Below are positions 14,673 to 23,202 of a DNA stretch of 38,072 nucleotides, one piece after another. Origin of the DNA: Phycisphaerae bacterium (GTDB lineage: Bacteria > Planctomycetota > Phycisphaerae > Phycisphaerales > SM1A02); the NCBI GenBank assembly GCA_002717655.1, contig PBAY01000010.1:1-38072 (forward strand). Direction: 5' to 3'. Position 1 is the first letter of the stretch, and every line of letters starts with the position of its first letter. Both the position numbers and the translations under genes were made by a program. The notes under the pieces were generated by a model, which did not search any database, had not been told where the DNA came from, and was given only the letters and a program-made list of their open reading frames with translations.

Positions 14673-17060
14673 TCATTCCGGTTGCATGTTCATCTTGAAC
14701 ATGTCGGGACTCATCGGCACTGTCGAAACTTCAACGACTTCAAAGACCGTAGAACCAATCTCAGGCCCCGAGGCCTGCCAGCCACTGACCAGTTCATGTC
14801 CATTGATCTCGCGTGGGGGATCAAACGACCAGTTCATCGGATAGGGTCCGATGTTGGGCGCGAAGATCCACCCCTCTGCCTTCCGAACAAGCCCCGTCTC
14901 TGGATCCAGATAGAGCACGAATGGCTGATCGAATCCTGAAGGTGTAGCCGTGACCTTGACGGCCTGCTCCCCTTCGATTTCAGCCCAGTCCTCAACAACG
15001 ACCGAATCGAAGAGTGACGGCCAATTCGATGAAAGCCCCGGGCCACCTGATTTCACGAGTACCAGCTCTGTTCCATCAAGGATCCGATCAGGTGCGAAAT
15101 CTGATTTCTCAGAACCAAACTCCCCATCGACGACCGTTATGGAGCGACCAAATGGACCAAAGTCACTCAGTATTCGGAATTGAGAAGGAGAAGCCAGCAG
15201 CAACTCAAAACTCCCTTGTACTCCGGAAGATGGGATGCTCAGGCTCCCTGCAATTCTTATGACTTCCTTACCCGCCTGTTCAGCAGATCCGTATTGCTTC
15301 ACGAGTTCAGCCAGTTCTTCGACTGAGGGAAGTGGATCGCCGACGGCCGCATCTTCCAGACCACCCATCTTTCTGCCAGGAAACTCCATTCCACCTTGAT
15401 AGATGATCAATCCATCGATGTTTCCATCAGCATCTTCAGTGAATGACAAGGCAAGCCCGTCAAAATCACGAAATGCATGCAGACCGTCCTCATCAGCCGG
15501 GCTCAACTTGAAGGCCATCTGCTGTGGAACATCGATCACCAACCAGCCATTCTCAAACCTGACCTCGTCTACACGACCCGCAATCGGTTCATTGACCTGC
15601 TGGTAGGAACCCAGCAGTCTTGTCGATTCTGCTTTCTTGAATGGACCTGATGGAAGATCGCGACCTTCCCGCGGAAGCTCGAAGGTCATCCCCGATTGAT
15701 ACATCTTCATGGAGGCGATCTGGCCCTGATCGTCTGGATGGAAGGAAACCGCAATGGTGTCCGTCATCTTGAACGGCCACTTGTCCTCACCCTCCGCTGG
15801 AGGGATGAGTTCAAAGTTCATCTGGCCTGGCACATCGAGAAACAGTGTTCCATCAGCGGCGGTTACTTTCATCACCGCATCATTGAATGAAGCAAAGTTG
15901 GCGATGTAGTTGCCGACGTACTGCTGGAGATCCTTCTTCTCATCGCCGTCCTCGGATTGCTCCTCGATCTCTGAAAGAAGATTGCGCCAGACCATGGAAC
16001 GAGAGGCCTCCTGCATGGCCGTGGGCATGGTATTCATGAGCAATGTGAATCCGATGTTCTCCTCTGGGATGCAGGCGACCATCGCGCTGTATCCGTCGAT
16101 GTTCCCGCCATGCTGGATGACCTGACGCCCCTCCCATTCCTCCAGCATCCAGCCAAGGCCATAGTCCAGTTCCGGCATCATCTGGATATGGGATTCGATC
16201 GTTTCATCAAGGGAATCGGTGGATATCAGCCGTTGCTCGGCAGCCATGCCCTGAGCCAGAAGGAACTGCAACCATCGCCCCATGTCTTCCGGGGTGCTGC
16301 AGATCGATCCAGCAGGACTGCAGTTGTCGATCACTCGGAATGGCTGCAAGTCGTAGCCGTCGATATCGGGATTCCACTGATAGCCCAGGCTCATCAGTTC
16401 GATTTCCTTTGGGGTATCCGCGATCATGATGGTCGCATCCATGTCGAGTGGATCGATGATGCGTGATTGAACAAGTTCTTCCCATGACATGCCGGCTGCT
16501 GCTGCGGAAGCCTCACCGGCAGCCAGATACATGATGTTGTTGTAGAGAAAGCGCTCACGGAATTCCGCCTGAGGTTCCGCACGAGAAGCCGTCTCGAAGA
16601 TGATCTCAGGCTCCACAGCCAGGCCGGCCCAGAGCACACCCATGCGTGGGTAGCCGGTTCGATGGCAGAGCAGATCTCGAATCGTCGCCGCAGCATCAGG
16701 ATCATCACTTTGAATCTGCAGATTCAGCGATGGAAGATGCTGAGACACCGGGTCATCCCAATTCATTTTTCCCTGATCGACCAGCATGCCGATGGCCGTT
16801 GCCGTGAACGCTTTGGTTGCAGAGCCAATCGGCATGGGCGTATCAACAGACATGGGTTCGCCTGTTTCGAGATTCCGTGTTCCGAATGCCTTGACCAGAA
16901 CGATCTCACCATCCTTGACTACGCCAAGCGTCATGCCCGGGACACGATAGTCCTCTCTGGCCTCTTCCATTTCAGCGACAAGACGATCAAGTCGTTGTTC
17001 AAGTTCCTGATCCGCACCAGCAACAACCGCCAAAACGCACAGTACATTCGTGAAAAGCAT
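14673..17060 (-). CDS. Exported beta-lactamase-family serine hydrolase with C-terminal domains
   Basis: This 795-residue protein has a signal peptide (about 1-16). Residues about 20-370 are a class C beta-lactamase/DD-peptidase-like domain: Ser80 and Lys83 in IGSATKAF, Tyr173-x-Asn175 in LYNN, and HGG at 317-319. Two similar segments follow, each of about 90 residues (starting near YVGNYIAN and LLGSYQQV, each with an FxLxPA and a YQ(S/G)GM motif), resembling DUF3471-type domains in tandem. The last 215 residues or so resemble the lipid-binding fold of LolA/outer-membrane lipoprotein carriers (QFRILSDFG, YLDPETGLVRKAEGW). That composition suggests a periplasmic esterase or peptidase acting near lipid or wall material. 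It starts from the ATG at 17060, behind AGGGG about 10 nt upstream. Confidence 0.85.
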   Translation of the reverse strand: MLFTNVLCVLAVVAGADQELEQRLDRLVAEMEEAREDYRVPGMTLGVVKDGEIVLVKAFGTRNLETGEPMSVDTPMPIGSATKAFTATAIGMLVDQGKMNWDDPVSQHLPSLNLQIQSDDPDAAATIRDLLCHRTGYPRMGVLWAGLAVEPEIIFETASRAEPQAEFRERFLYNNIMYLAAGEASAAAAGMSWEELVQSRIIDPLDMDATIMIADTPKEIELMSLGYQWNPDIDGYDLQPFRVIDNCSPAGSICSTPEDMGRWLQFLLAQGMAAEQRLISTDSLDETIESHIQMMPELDYGLGWMLEEWEGRQVIQHGGNIDGYSAMVACIPEENIGFTLLMNTMPTAMQEASRSMVWRNLLSEIEEQSEDGDEKKDLQQYVGNYIANFASFNDAVMKVTAADGTLFLDVPGQMNFELIPPAEGEDKWPFKMTDTIAVSFHPDDQGQIASMKMYQSGMTFELPREGRDLPSGPFKKAESTRLLGSYQQVNEPIAGRVDEVRFENGWLVIDVPQQMAFKLSPADEDGLHAFRDFDGLALSFTEDADGNIDGLIIYQGGMEFPGRKMGGLEDAAVGDPLPSVEELAELVKQYGSAEQAGKEVIRIAGSLSIPSSGVQGSFELLLASPSQFRILSDFGPFGRSITVVDGEFGSEKSDFAPDRILDGTELVLVKSGGPGLSSNWPSLFDSVVVEDWAEIEGEQAVKVTATPSGFDQPFVLYLDPETGLVRKAEGWIFAPNIGPYPMNWSFDPPREINGHELVSGWQASGPEIGSTVFEVVEVSTVPMSPDMFKMNMQPE

Positions 17061-17120
17061 CGGTGTTCACCCCTTTATGCTGGACACATTGTAGACCAAA
17101 AGCCGTGACCCCGAACAACG

Positions 17121-17160
17121 TTACAAAAACAGCCCGACCCGCCACTTTGGCGGGTCGGGA
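17121..17160 (-). terminator. Rho-independent terminator of the secreted protease gene
   Basis: A perfect 11-bp GC-rich stem (17133-17143 with 17149-17159) and a 5-nt loop lie about 32 nt past the protease stop codon. On the minus strand the stem is followed by CTGTTTTTGT, the expected U-run. This is a textbook intrinsic terminator and isolates the serine hydrolase gene that follows, whose own promoter must therefore lie between 17061 and about 17130. Confidence 0.9.
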
Positions 17161-17191
17161 CTTGTTTGCATCGGAGTTGATCCCTGGACGA

Positions 17192-20074
17192 TCAACCACC
17201 GCAACCGAAGTTGTCAAGTACTGAAAGGAGATCCTCGACGTTGTAGGGACTGCCCCAGTTACCGATGACAAGGAGAATGTCATCGATGTTCGTCTGGTTG
17301 TTCCCGTCGTAGTCTCCGACACAATCGGAACCGCACTCATCAGGGACACCATCTCCATCGCTGTCGGAACTGGTTCCGTTGGCGATATCACAGGTATCTG
17401 AAATGCCGTTGCCATTGCAATCAGAGGTCGCTTCATAACCGAAGGTCAGATTGACGGTCTCCTGCCACGGATCACTTGAAGCATCTCGACCCTGAAGCAG
17501 GGCCTGGAACTGGATCTGGGAATCCTCTCCAAATGTGGTCAGACGAGCGACCAGAACTCCATTCTGTTCCTGACAGTCAGAGCCAGTGAAGGCACGGCCC
17601 TCACCCTGCTCCTCTGAAGGAAGAACGTACCAGAGTCCATTGACACTGCTGACGCCGTATCCACTCTCGAAATCGGTCCAGTCGATACCGACACTGCCGA
17701 GATTGTTGGCACCAAATGGATCACCACTCGAGTCAATCGCACCGATGGTCACACGTGAATCGAATTCAAGATCAGGCTCGAACTCATAGAACGCAGGATT
17801 GACGTCGGTCGACAATGGACCACCGAAACTGCTCTGATAGAACAGGCCTGTGGAAGTGATCATCTTTTCGACCTCGTCATTACCCGCAACAGCATCCAGT
17901 CGTCCACCCTCAGGAACGGTGATGTAGACATCAACCGTCCAGTTGAACTCTGAATCACTCACGAGATTGGATCCGCGTACGGCGTAGGCTACTTCGACTT
18001 CACCCGGAGGCACAAAGCACGGATCACTACTGCAATCGGAGTTGTCACCCTGATAGCTGCCACCAGCTGATGCACAATCTGCTTCGGTGATGACTGAACA
18101 ACTGCCACTAACACAACAGGCGCCATTGGCCGGTGGTGTGAAGCAAGGGTCATCGCTGCAATCCGAGTCGTCACCCTGGTAGCTGCCGCCAGCTGATGCA
18201 CAATCTGCTTCAGTGCTGATCGAGCAGGTGCTGCCGACACAGCAGGCACCAGTGGCTGGAGGCGTGAAGCATGGGTCATCACTGCAATCAGAGTTGTCAC
18301 CCTGATAGGCTCCACCAGAAGATGAGCAGTCATCTGCTGTGCTGATGGAACAACTGCCACCGATGCAGCAGGCTCCCTCCGCTGGAGGCGTGAAGCATGG
18401 ATCTCCACCGCAGTTGGAATTATCGCCTTGGTAGCTTCCGCCAAGCGAACTGCAGTCTGATGCGGTGACGGTCGAGCAACTGCTGCCGACACAGCACGCG
18501 CCGGTTGGATCAGGTGCCCCTTCAAGGTCGAGGCGCAACTGGCCGCTGCCTTCTGAATTCTCATCCCAGCCACCGACTCGAATCAGATAACTGGCACCAC
18601 CATTGACTTCCACCGTCAGAAGGGATGAGTAGCCCGAACAACCGGTTCCATCACCATTGCAGGCAACCTGGCTCTTGTTTCCACAGGTTCCTTGATAGAC
18701 AACAAGATCCGAATCAAAGTCAATCAGATCACAGGTCTCGACAGTGAGCGTTCCCGAGGATGATGGCGTGTACGAATACCAGACATCCGCATTCAACTGT
18801 CCGAGATAGGTACCCGAGCAATCCGAATCGTCATAGGAATCACTGCTGTTGGTCGCACCGACGGTAGTGATGTCGGTCAAACCGTTTCCGATGGCAAATG
18901 CACCGGAGCACTCATCATTTTCAGGAGCATCCGGGGGTTCCCCTCCACCCTCGCAGACACTGCTGATGATGTTCTGGAAGGCATTGAGGTCAATCCTCGT
19001 ACCGTAGTTCTCACAGCCGTAGCTGCAATGGGTCACGACACCGATGATGGTGTTGTTGTAGACGATGGATGAACCTGAATTTCCATAGGTAACATCAACT
19101 TCATAGCTGATTGCCGCACTGTCCAATGAAGAGATTGTTCCCGAATCATGCTGCAGAGTCTGAGAACGCGTACATTCATCATCAACTCCGAATCCAGTGA
19201 TATCGATGGTTCCCGAAGATGGAACAGAATTGGCGAGTGGGATATAGGTGCCATATCGCTGATAGGCCGTCTGACCTTCACTGTTCGTCCCTGAAGTCAT
19301 GGCACCATAATCAGCACCAACCCCGGCATTCACACCGTCAAAGCTTGTCACTGGGAATTGATCAGCAATCGGTGGCTGATTCGTCGCACAGTTGCCTGAT
19401 GATGCTGGAACATTGAAATGAAGCACGGTCGCATTGGTGAGGCAATGCCCCGCCGTGACGAAGCAGCTTTCTTCGTTGTAGATCGTCGCACTGCAGCCAA
19501 CCGGCATGATTCTTGCAAAGTTGTCGCCAGTGGTCGGAATACGATCATCGGGACCGCAGATACCGCAGTTGTCACCGCGATCGGAATGATTGATATCTAT
19601 TTCTTCAGCGGCGACAAACTCGATCTCCACGCTGTTTTGATCAGTAAATGGGCCGGCAATCACTTCGACACGAAGGGCGTCACCATTGAAGTACGCCGTC
19701 GTGTTGCTCCACATCTCCATCGTGCGAGCATCGAGCTTCTGCTGCTCGCCGTCGCGAAGAGACGTGACTCGGACAAAGCTGCCACGATCCAGAGAGACAT
19801 CGCCGAAGTAGAGCCTCATCCAGGCCATGCCTGGATAGGTAATGACGTCTTCATAGACGACTCTCGACTCCCCTTCCGTGTTCTTCAGCAAACCGGTGGT
19901 CAACCGCAAGGCTGAGACATGACCTACTGGCCAGTCGAGAGACTGTTCAACCAGATCTTCATGCAGATCAACTGTCAGATCCGCTGATGCAGTCAAGGGC
20001 ATCCCAAACAGAAACAATGGAATGCAACATCCTGAAACGGCCGCCTTCACCCCCCGGGTGATGGTCCTGATCAC
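17192..20074 (-). CDS. Large secreted trypsin-like protease with GACC repeats and dockerin-like tail
   Basis: This exported protein of about 960 residues has a signal peptide of about 31 residues (ending TASA). A trypsin-like domain carries the triad His210 (TAGHC), Asp255 (GADYGAM) and Ser333 (YGNSGSS), close to lysyl-endopeptidase-type S1 enzymes. A beta-sandwich domain resembling bacterial pre-peptidase domains spans about 386-520. Four 42-residue Cys-rich repeats (GACCxG...DPCFTPP) occupy 525-692. A second beta-rich region follows, then a tail (about 884-960) with DSDGDGVPDEC and DYDGNNQTNIDDILLVIGNW, typical of Phycisphaerae calcium-binding, dockerin-like ends. The start is GTG at 20074 because GGAGG lies 9 nt upstream; a GTG at 20146 would add 24 residues without a ribosome site. 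It is probably a cell-surface or released protease. Confidence 0.87.
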   Translation of the reverse strand: MIRTITRGVKAAVSGCCIPLFLFGMPLTASADLTVDLHEDLVEQSLDWPVGHVSALRLTTGLLKNTEGESRVVYEDVITYPGMAWMRLYFGDVSLDRGSFVRVTSLRDGEQQKLDARTMEMWSNTTAYFNGDALRVEVIAGPFTDQNSVEIEFVAAEEIDINHSDRGDNCGICGPDDRIPTTGDNFARIMPVGCSATIYNEESCFVTAGHCLTNATVLHFNVPASSGNCATNQPPIADQFPVTSFDGVNAGVGADYGAMTSGTNSEGQTAYQRYGTYIPLANSVPSSGTIDITGFGVDDECTRSQTLQHDSGTISSLDSAAISYEVDVTYGNSGSSIVYNNTIIGVVTHCSYGCENYGTRIDLNAFQNIISSVCEGGGEPPDAPENDECSGAFAIGNGLTDITTVGATNSSDSYDDSDCSGTYLGQLNADVWYSYTPSSSGTLTVETCDLIDFDSDLVVYQGTCGNKSQVACNGDGTGCSGYSSLLTVEVNGGASYLIRVGGWDENSEGSGQLRLDLEGAPDPTGACCVGSSCSTVTASDCSSLGGSYQGDNSNCGGDPCFTPPAEGACCIGGSCSISTADDCSSSGGAYQGDNSDCSDDPCFTPPATGACCVGSTCSISTEADCASAGGSYQGDDSDCSDDPCFTPPANGACCVSGSCSVITEADCASAGGSYQGDNSDCSSDPCFVPPGEVEVAYAVRGSNLVSDSEFNWTVDVYITVPEGGRLDAVAGNDEVEKMITSTGLFYQSSFGGPLSTDVNPAFYEFEPDLEFDSRVTIGAIDSSGDPFGANNLGSVGIDWTDFESGYGVSSVNGLWYVLPSEEQGEGRAFTGSDCQEQNGVLVARLTTFGEDSQIQFQALLQGRDASSDPWQETVNLTFGYEATSDCNGNGISDTCDIANGTSSDSDGDGVPDECGSDCVGDYDGNNQTNIDDILLVIGNWGSPYNVEDLLSVLDNFGCGG
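17999..18502 (-). repeat. Four tandem 126-bp repeats inside the protease gene
   Basis: Four direct repeats of exactly 126 bp encode the 42-residue unit GACCxxxSCSxxTxxDCxSxGGxYQGDxSxCxxDPCFxPPxx. Each unit has six cysteines at constant positions, plus conserved GG, YQGD and DPCF, suggesting small disulfide-stabilised knots in series. Units 2 to 4 are closer to each other than to unit 1, as expected from recent duplication. Copy number may vary between strains. Confidence 0.92.
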
Positions 20075-20635
20075 GTTACTCAACCTCCGTAATGCTGTGC
20101 GCCTGAGACATGGCCATGGAACATTCGCATGCTCCAAGGCAGACACGTGTTACTCAACAGCTTTGACATCCCCGTCTCTCCTCGGGGTTCATGATTCACT
20201 GCCAGCACTCCACTTGAGATCCGGCAGACACTGGGCTGGGCACCTCATAGCACCCTTGCAAGGAGCCTCTTCCTTCTCCTCACTCCCTAACGTCCGCATC
20301 AATGACACCGGGTGTTGCCATCAGTTATCGCGTGAACACGAATATTTTCCCATCTCAACATTCTCTGAATCATTCAACTGAGCAACTCAGGATCACTGAC
20401 AAGACAGGACGGCCCATGAAAGAAGCCGCCCTGCCACCGAGCATGTATGAAAGATGAGCCAGATACACCCGAAGGTTGTTGATCAACCGGAACTTACAGG
20501 AGACAAGGCTACTGCATGATTCGTGCGACGATGCCGACGGGATCCTTTGATCTCTCAGCAAGCACAGGAACCAACGCGCGAAGGCCTGGTCTTCAATTCG
20601 TTGTTTCTTGAAACGGAGACACCATGGAATCAGGA
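20075..20635. other. Long non-coding gap upstream of the protease gene
   Basis: I see no convincing gene in this stretch. It holds GGAGG at 20088-20084 (ribosome site of the protease gene), a 10-nt direct repeat GTTACTCAAC at 20075-20084 and 20149-20158, a small hairpin CCCCG/CGGGG (20170-20187) whose minus-strand loop reads AGGAGAGA, and the 9-bp hairpin listed separately at 20405-20433. Short open frames here (for example 20370-20639, minus strand) overlap the end of the DUF4139 gene and lack recognisable sequence. It probably contains the protease promoter and a long 5' leader. Confidence 0.5.
20405..20433 (-). terminator. Possible terminator or small-RNA hairpin after the DUF4139 gene
   Basis: The arms at 20405-20413 and 20425-20433 pair over 9 bp, with one G-U pair when read as minus-strand RNA, around an 11-nt loop. 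The next minus-strand bases are TCTTGTC, only a partial U-run. It lies about 200 nt past the DUF4139 stop codon, far for a simple terminator, so it could instead be the end of a 3' UTR-derived RNA. The wobble pair favours the minus strand. Confidence 0.35.
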
Positions 20636-22342
20636 TCAATCAGGAAGAGGCGTCATCTTCACACCTTCCTTGCGCTCGATCTTCAGATCGTACGTGATGG
20701 TCATGGCATCATCACCAGTCCTGCCTGCGGGTACCGAGATATCCCAACGCATCAATCCTCTGGGATAATCGTTCTTGACGTACCTGGCGTTGGTCGACAA
20801 GGGCTGACTGAGATCCTCGACCGAAACCTCGATCTCCTCGGAACGTGAAATCGGGCGACGATCCCACAGCTCAACATCTGCTGCCCGTCCACTGCCATTG
20901 TCGATCTTCAGGACGAATTGATATCTGGTGGTCAGCCAGCCACCGAAGACGCCGGTTTCTCCAGTGTTCTTGGTAAGCATGGTTCGAGTGGCCTTCATGG
21001 CCGGATCTGAACCGAAGAAGATCTCCATTTCACTTCCAGGGGAAGTCGCGGCCAGTGATGTTGGCCCCACATAGTCGCCACCCATGAAGATTCCGGCCTG
21101 TCCGGGCAGCAACTGGAACTCACTGGTGTTCTTGAAACGACCACGCAGATAGACCTCATCCGTCAGGACCGGAATCGCGACGAATCTGAACTCGACATCG
21201 GTTTCAAAATCGGCAATACGTGTGCGTTGAGCCGAATCCGAATTGGTCTTGACGGTCACTCGTCTGGGGAGGGTGAAAGTCACAGAGGACCCGCCACCAT
21301 CAACCTGCGCATCCATCATGGCTGATTCGACCATGCTGTTGACCTCCATGTCGGCCGCATAGCCCAACCTGCCCCCACCGCCCGCAGCAGACGGAGCCCC
21401 TCGCGAACCCGATCGCTTGTTCATGGCGACTGGTGGCGGAGGAGGCGCATAGACATCGACATAGACCGGATTGATGGTGGGAGGATTGGCTGACTGAGCT
21501 GGCTGAGCAGTGGAAAGAACCAGAGTGACATCATCCCAGTCCTCTCCGGTCTTCTGAACAATCTGAGCACCGTATTCAAGGGTGACATTCCTGGCATCAA
21601 GATCACCTCGAACGTCATAACGAGGCGACCAGTTCGCATTTCGTACCAGATATCCAAGAGTCAACTCAACGGGACCCGCCTTGGATACGGCTACTTCAAC
21701 GATTGCCTCGCGCAACGTTCTGGTCGAACCACCAGCGTTGCTCAGACGTTGCCGAGCAATGTCCAGTTCACGCTTAGCTTCATCGACCTTTACCGCCTCA
21801 GCAGCCCTCTGGACATAGAGCGTCTTGAGTTCACTGGAGAAATATTCCATCTGGGCCCGAACAGCCTGAATATCAAAATCAGTGGATCCAGTCTTCTCGC
21901 CCTGCGCATTGCCAGACTTGTTCATCATCTGTCTGACAAATGCAATTGATGAATCCGTGACAAGAAGTTGATCCTGAGCAGCCTGATAAGACAACTCTGC
22001 ATTCTCAACCGCCTTGGACAGCTCTTCCAGACTTGCAGGAGCTGTAGAAACCTGACGCACCGCAGTATCAATTCCCAGCACCTTGCCGTTGCCGGTGATC
22101 TTGGCCTGCACCGAGTCCGACTGCCAGCTTGAAGGGAGGTCACTGAAGACCAGGCGATAGAGACCTGGCTCCATGTCCTGCTTGATGATCCGTTCAATCC
22201 AGGCTCGGCCACGATAGGCCGTTACTCGATTTGGAGAGGAATCAATCTCGATCCGAATCGACTCGGGTGCCTCCTGACTCATGGCGGGATTCACAACCGT
22301 AAGAAACAGGAATGCGAAGAGGACGGACAGGCATCGGATCAT
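20636..22342 (-). CDS. Exported DUF4139 protein, mucoidy inhibitor MuiA family
   Basis: This 568-residue protein has a signal peptide (about 1-22, ending PAMS) and the MuiA layout: a beta-rich DUF4140 domain (about 28-100, with RAWIERI and YRLVFSDLP), a long helical coiled-coil pair (about 105-215, rich in Ala, Glu and Gln), and a DUF4139 beta domain (about 220-565, with the hallmark LGYLVRNANWSPRYDVR and ending YDLKIERKEG). A proline-rich and Gly-rich linker (YAPPPPP, SAAGGGG) interrupts the last domain around 300-330. The molecular function is unknown; the family name comes from a genetic effect on mucoidy. The ATG at 22342 follows GGGAG at 22354-22350, 7 nt away, which fixes the start. It is downstream of the amidotransferase gene with a 92-nt gap. 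Confidence 0.9.
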   Translation of the reverse strand: MIRCLSVLFAFLFLTVVNPAMSQEAPESIRIEIDSSPNRVTAYRGRAWIERIIKQDMEPGLYRLVFSDLPSSWQSDSVQAKITGNGKVLGIDTAVRQVSTAPASLEELSKAVENAELSYQAAQDQLLVTDSSIAFVRQMMNKSGNAQGEKTGSTDFDIQAVRAQMEYFSSELKTLYVQRAAEAVKVDEAKRELDIARQRLSNAGGSTRTLREAIVEVAVSKAGPVELTLGYLVRNANWSPRYDVRGDLDARNVTLEYGAQIVQKTGEDWDDVTLVLSTAQPAQSANPPTINPVYVDVYAPPPPPVAMNKRSGSRGAPSAAGGGGRLGYAADMEVNSMVESAMMDAQVDGGGSSVTFTLPRRVTVKTNSDSAQRTRIADFETDVEFRFVAIPVLTDEVYLRGRFKNTSEFQLLPGQAGIFMGGDYVGPTSLAATSPGSEMEIFFGSDPAMKATRTMLTKNTGETGVFGGWLTTRYQFVLKIDNGSGRAADVELWDRRPISRSEEIEVSVEDLSQPLSTNARYVKNDYPRGLMRWDISVPAGRTGDDAMTITYDLKIERKEGVKMTPLPD

Positions 22343-22434
22343 TTCAATACTCCCGGTAAAAACAAAAACGGTCAGGACATCCTATTGAACGCCTCAAGCC
22401 CTCATTTATTGAGGTCAATTTGATATTCGGAATC

Positions 22435-23178
22435 CTAACCCGAATTCCGCGTTCTCAAGACCTCCAGAGCAAATCGCTCCAACAGGCTTTCTGTTGCCAT
22501 CGACTCTCGGCAGCGTTCTCTTACGAATGTCTCGTACTCGAGACCTGTAATTGATTTGATGTAACCGGGATAGGTCCGCAAGCGGTCCAACAAGCTAGAG
22601 AGATCCAGTTCCGGGTGAAACTGACTGCCATAGATCGGCTTTCCCTCGAATCGAAAGGCCTGATTGGCAACCCGTTCCGAAGATGCCAGACAGATCGCTC
22701 CCTCAGGTAATCGCATGACGATGTCCTGATGACCCAGCTGAGCCGCGAATTGATGTCCCATTGGCCCAAAGACAGGATCCGACAGGCCTTCATCAGTAAG
22801 CGAAAGATCAAAGGTACCCACTTCAGCCATGTTCAGATCCGTAATCACTTCTCCACCAAGTGCCAGACTGAACGCCTGAAACCCCCAGCAGGAGGCGAAG
22901 GTAGGCTTGGACAAGTCATGCAGTTGCCGCATGACATCAAGGGCAGATTCAAGCCAGGGACCACCGGTGACGACTGAGAAGTCTCCGCTTCCACCAAGCA
23001 GCACGACATCGACTTCGTCGAGTTCAGCTCGACTTGGCGGATGACTGATGAGGTCGCCGACAACGATGTTTGATTCACAACAACGCAGATGCTTGGCAAA
23101 GCAACTGACTTCGTGACCAGACATCGTGTCACCTGGATTTCTCACCTGAAGCAGTAGGTATCGAAGTGATGACAACAT
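22435..23178 (-). CDS. Class I glutamine amidotransferase (GMP synthase-like)
   Basis: This protein of about 247 residues is a stand-alone class I GATase-fold protein. The nucleophile Cys97 is in FASCWGFQ, and His188 and Glu190 are in YGSQFHPEL, so the full triad is present. LLGGSGDFSV (near 60-69) matches the oxyanion-side loop. It resembles the group annotated as GMP synthase-like glutamine amidotransferases; no synthase partner is adjacent, so ammonia donation to an unknown enzyme, or gamma-glutamyl peptide hydrolysis, are options. The start is uncertain: ATG 23178 gives an N terminus running into RYLLLQVRNPGD, as is typical; a GTG at 23202 directly abuts the hydrolase stop (TGAGTG) and would add 8 residues. 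Confidence 0.87.
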   Translation of the reverse strand: MLSSLRYLLLQVRNPGDTMSGHEVSCFAKHLRCCESNIVVGDLISHPPSRAELDEVDVVLLGGSGDFSVVTGGPWLESALDVMRQLHDLSKPTFASCWGFQAFSLALGGEVITDLNMAEVGTFDLSLTDEGLSDPVFGPMGHQFAAQLGHQDIVMRLPEGAICLASSERVANQAFRFEGKPIYGSQFHPELDLSSLLDRLRTYPGYIKSITGLEYETFVRERCRESMATESLLERFALEVLRTRNSG

Positions 23179-23202
23179 CGAGAGGAAGTATAGATACCCC
23201 AC

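Noticed and set aside
17999..18502. CRISPR-like array
   Set aside because: The repeats are 126 bp, contiguous without spacers, and in frame within a secreted protein.
20075..20146. Protease start at GTG 20146
   Set aside because: It would add 24 residues before the signal peptide and has no ribosome site, while GTG 20074 has GGAGG at 9 nt.
20160..20400. tRNA or other structured RNA gene in the long gap
   Set aside because: A GGTTCATGATTC string looked like a T-arm, but no acceptor, D or anticodon stems can be drawn around it.
20370..20639. An 89-codon minus-strand frame in the non-coding gap
   Set aside because: It overlaps the end of the DUF4139 gene, lacks a ribosome site and shows no familiar sequence or coding-like composition.
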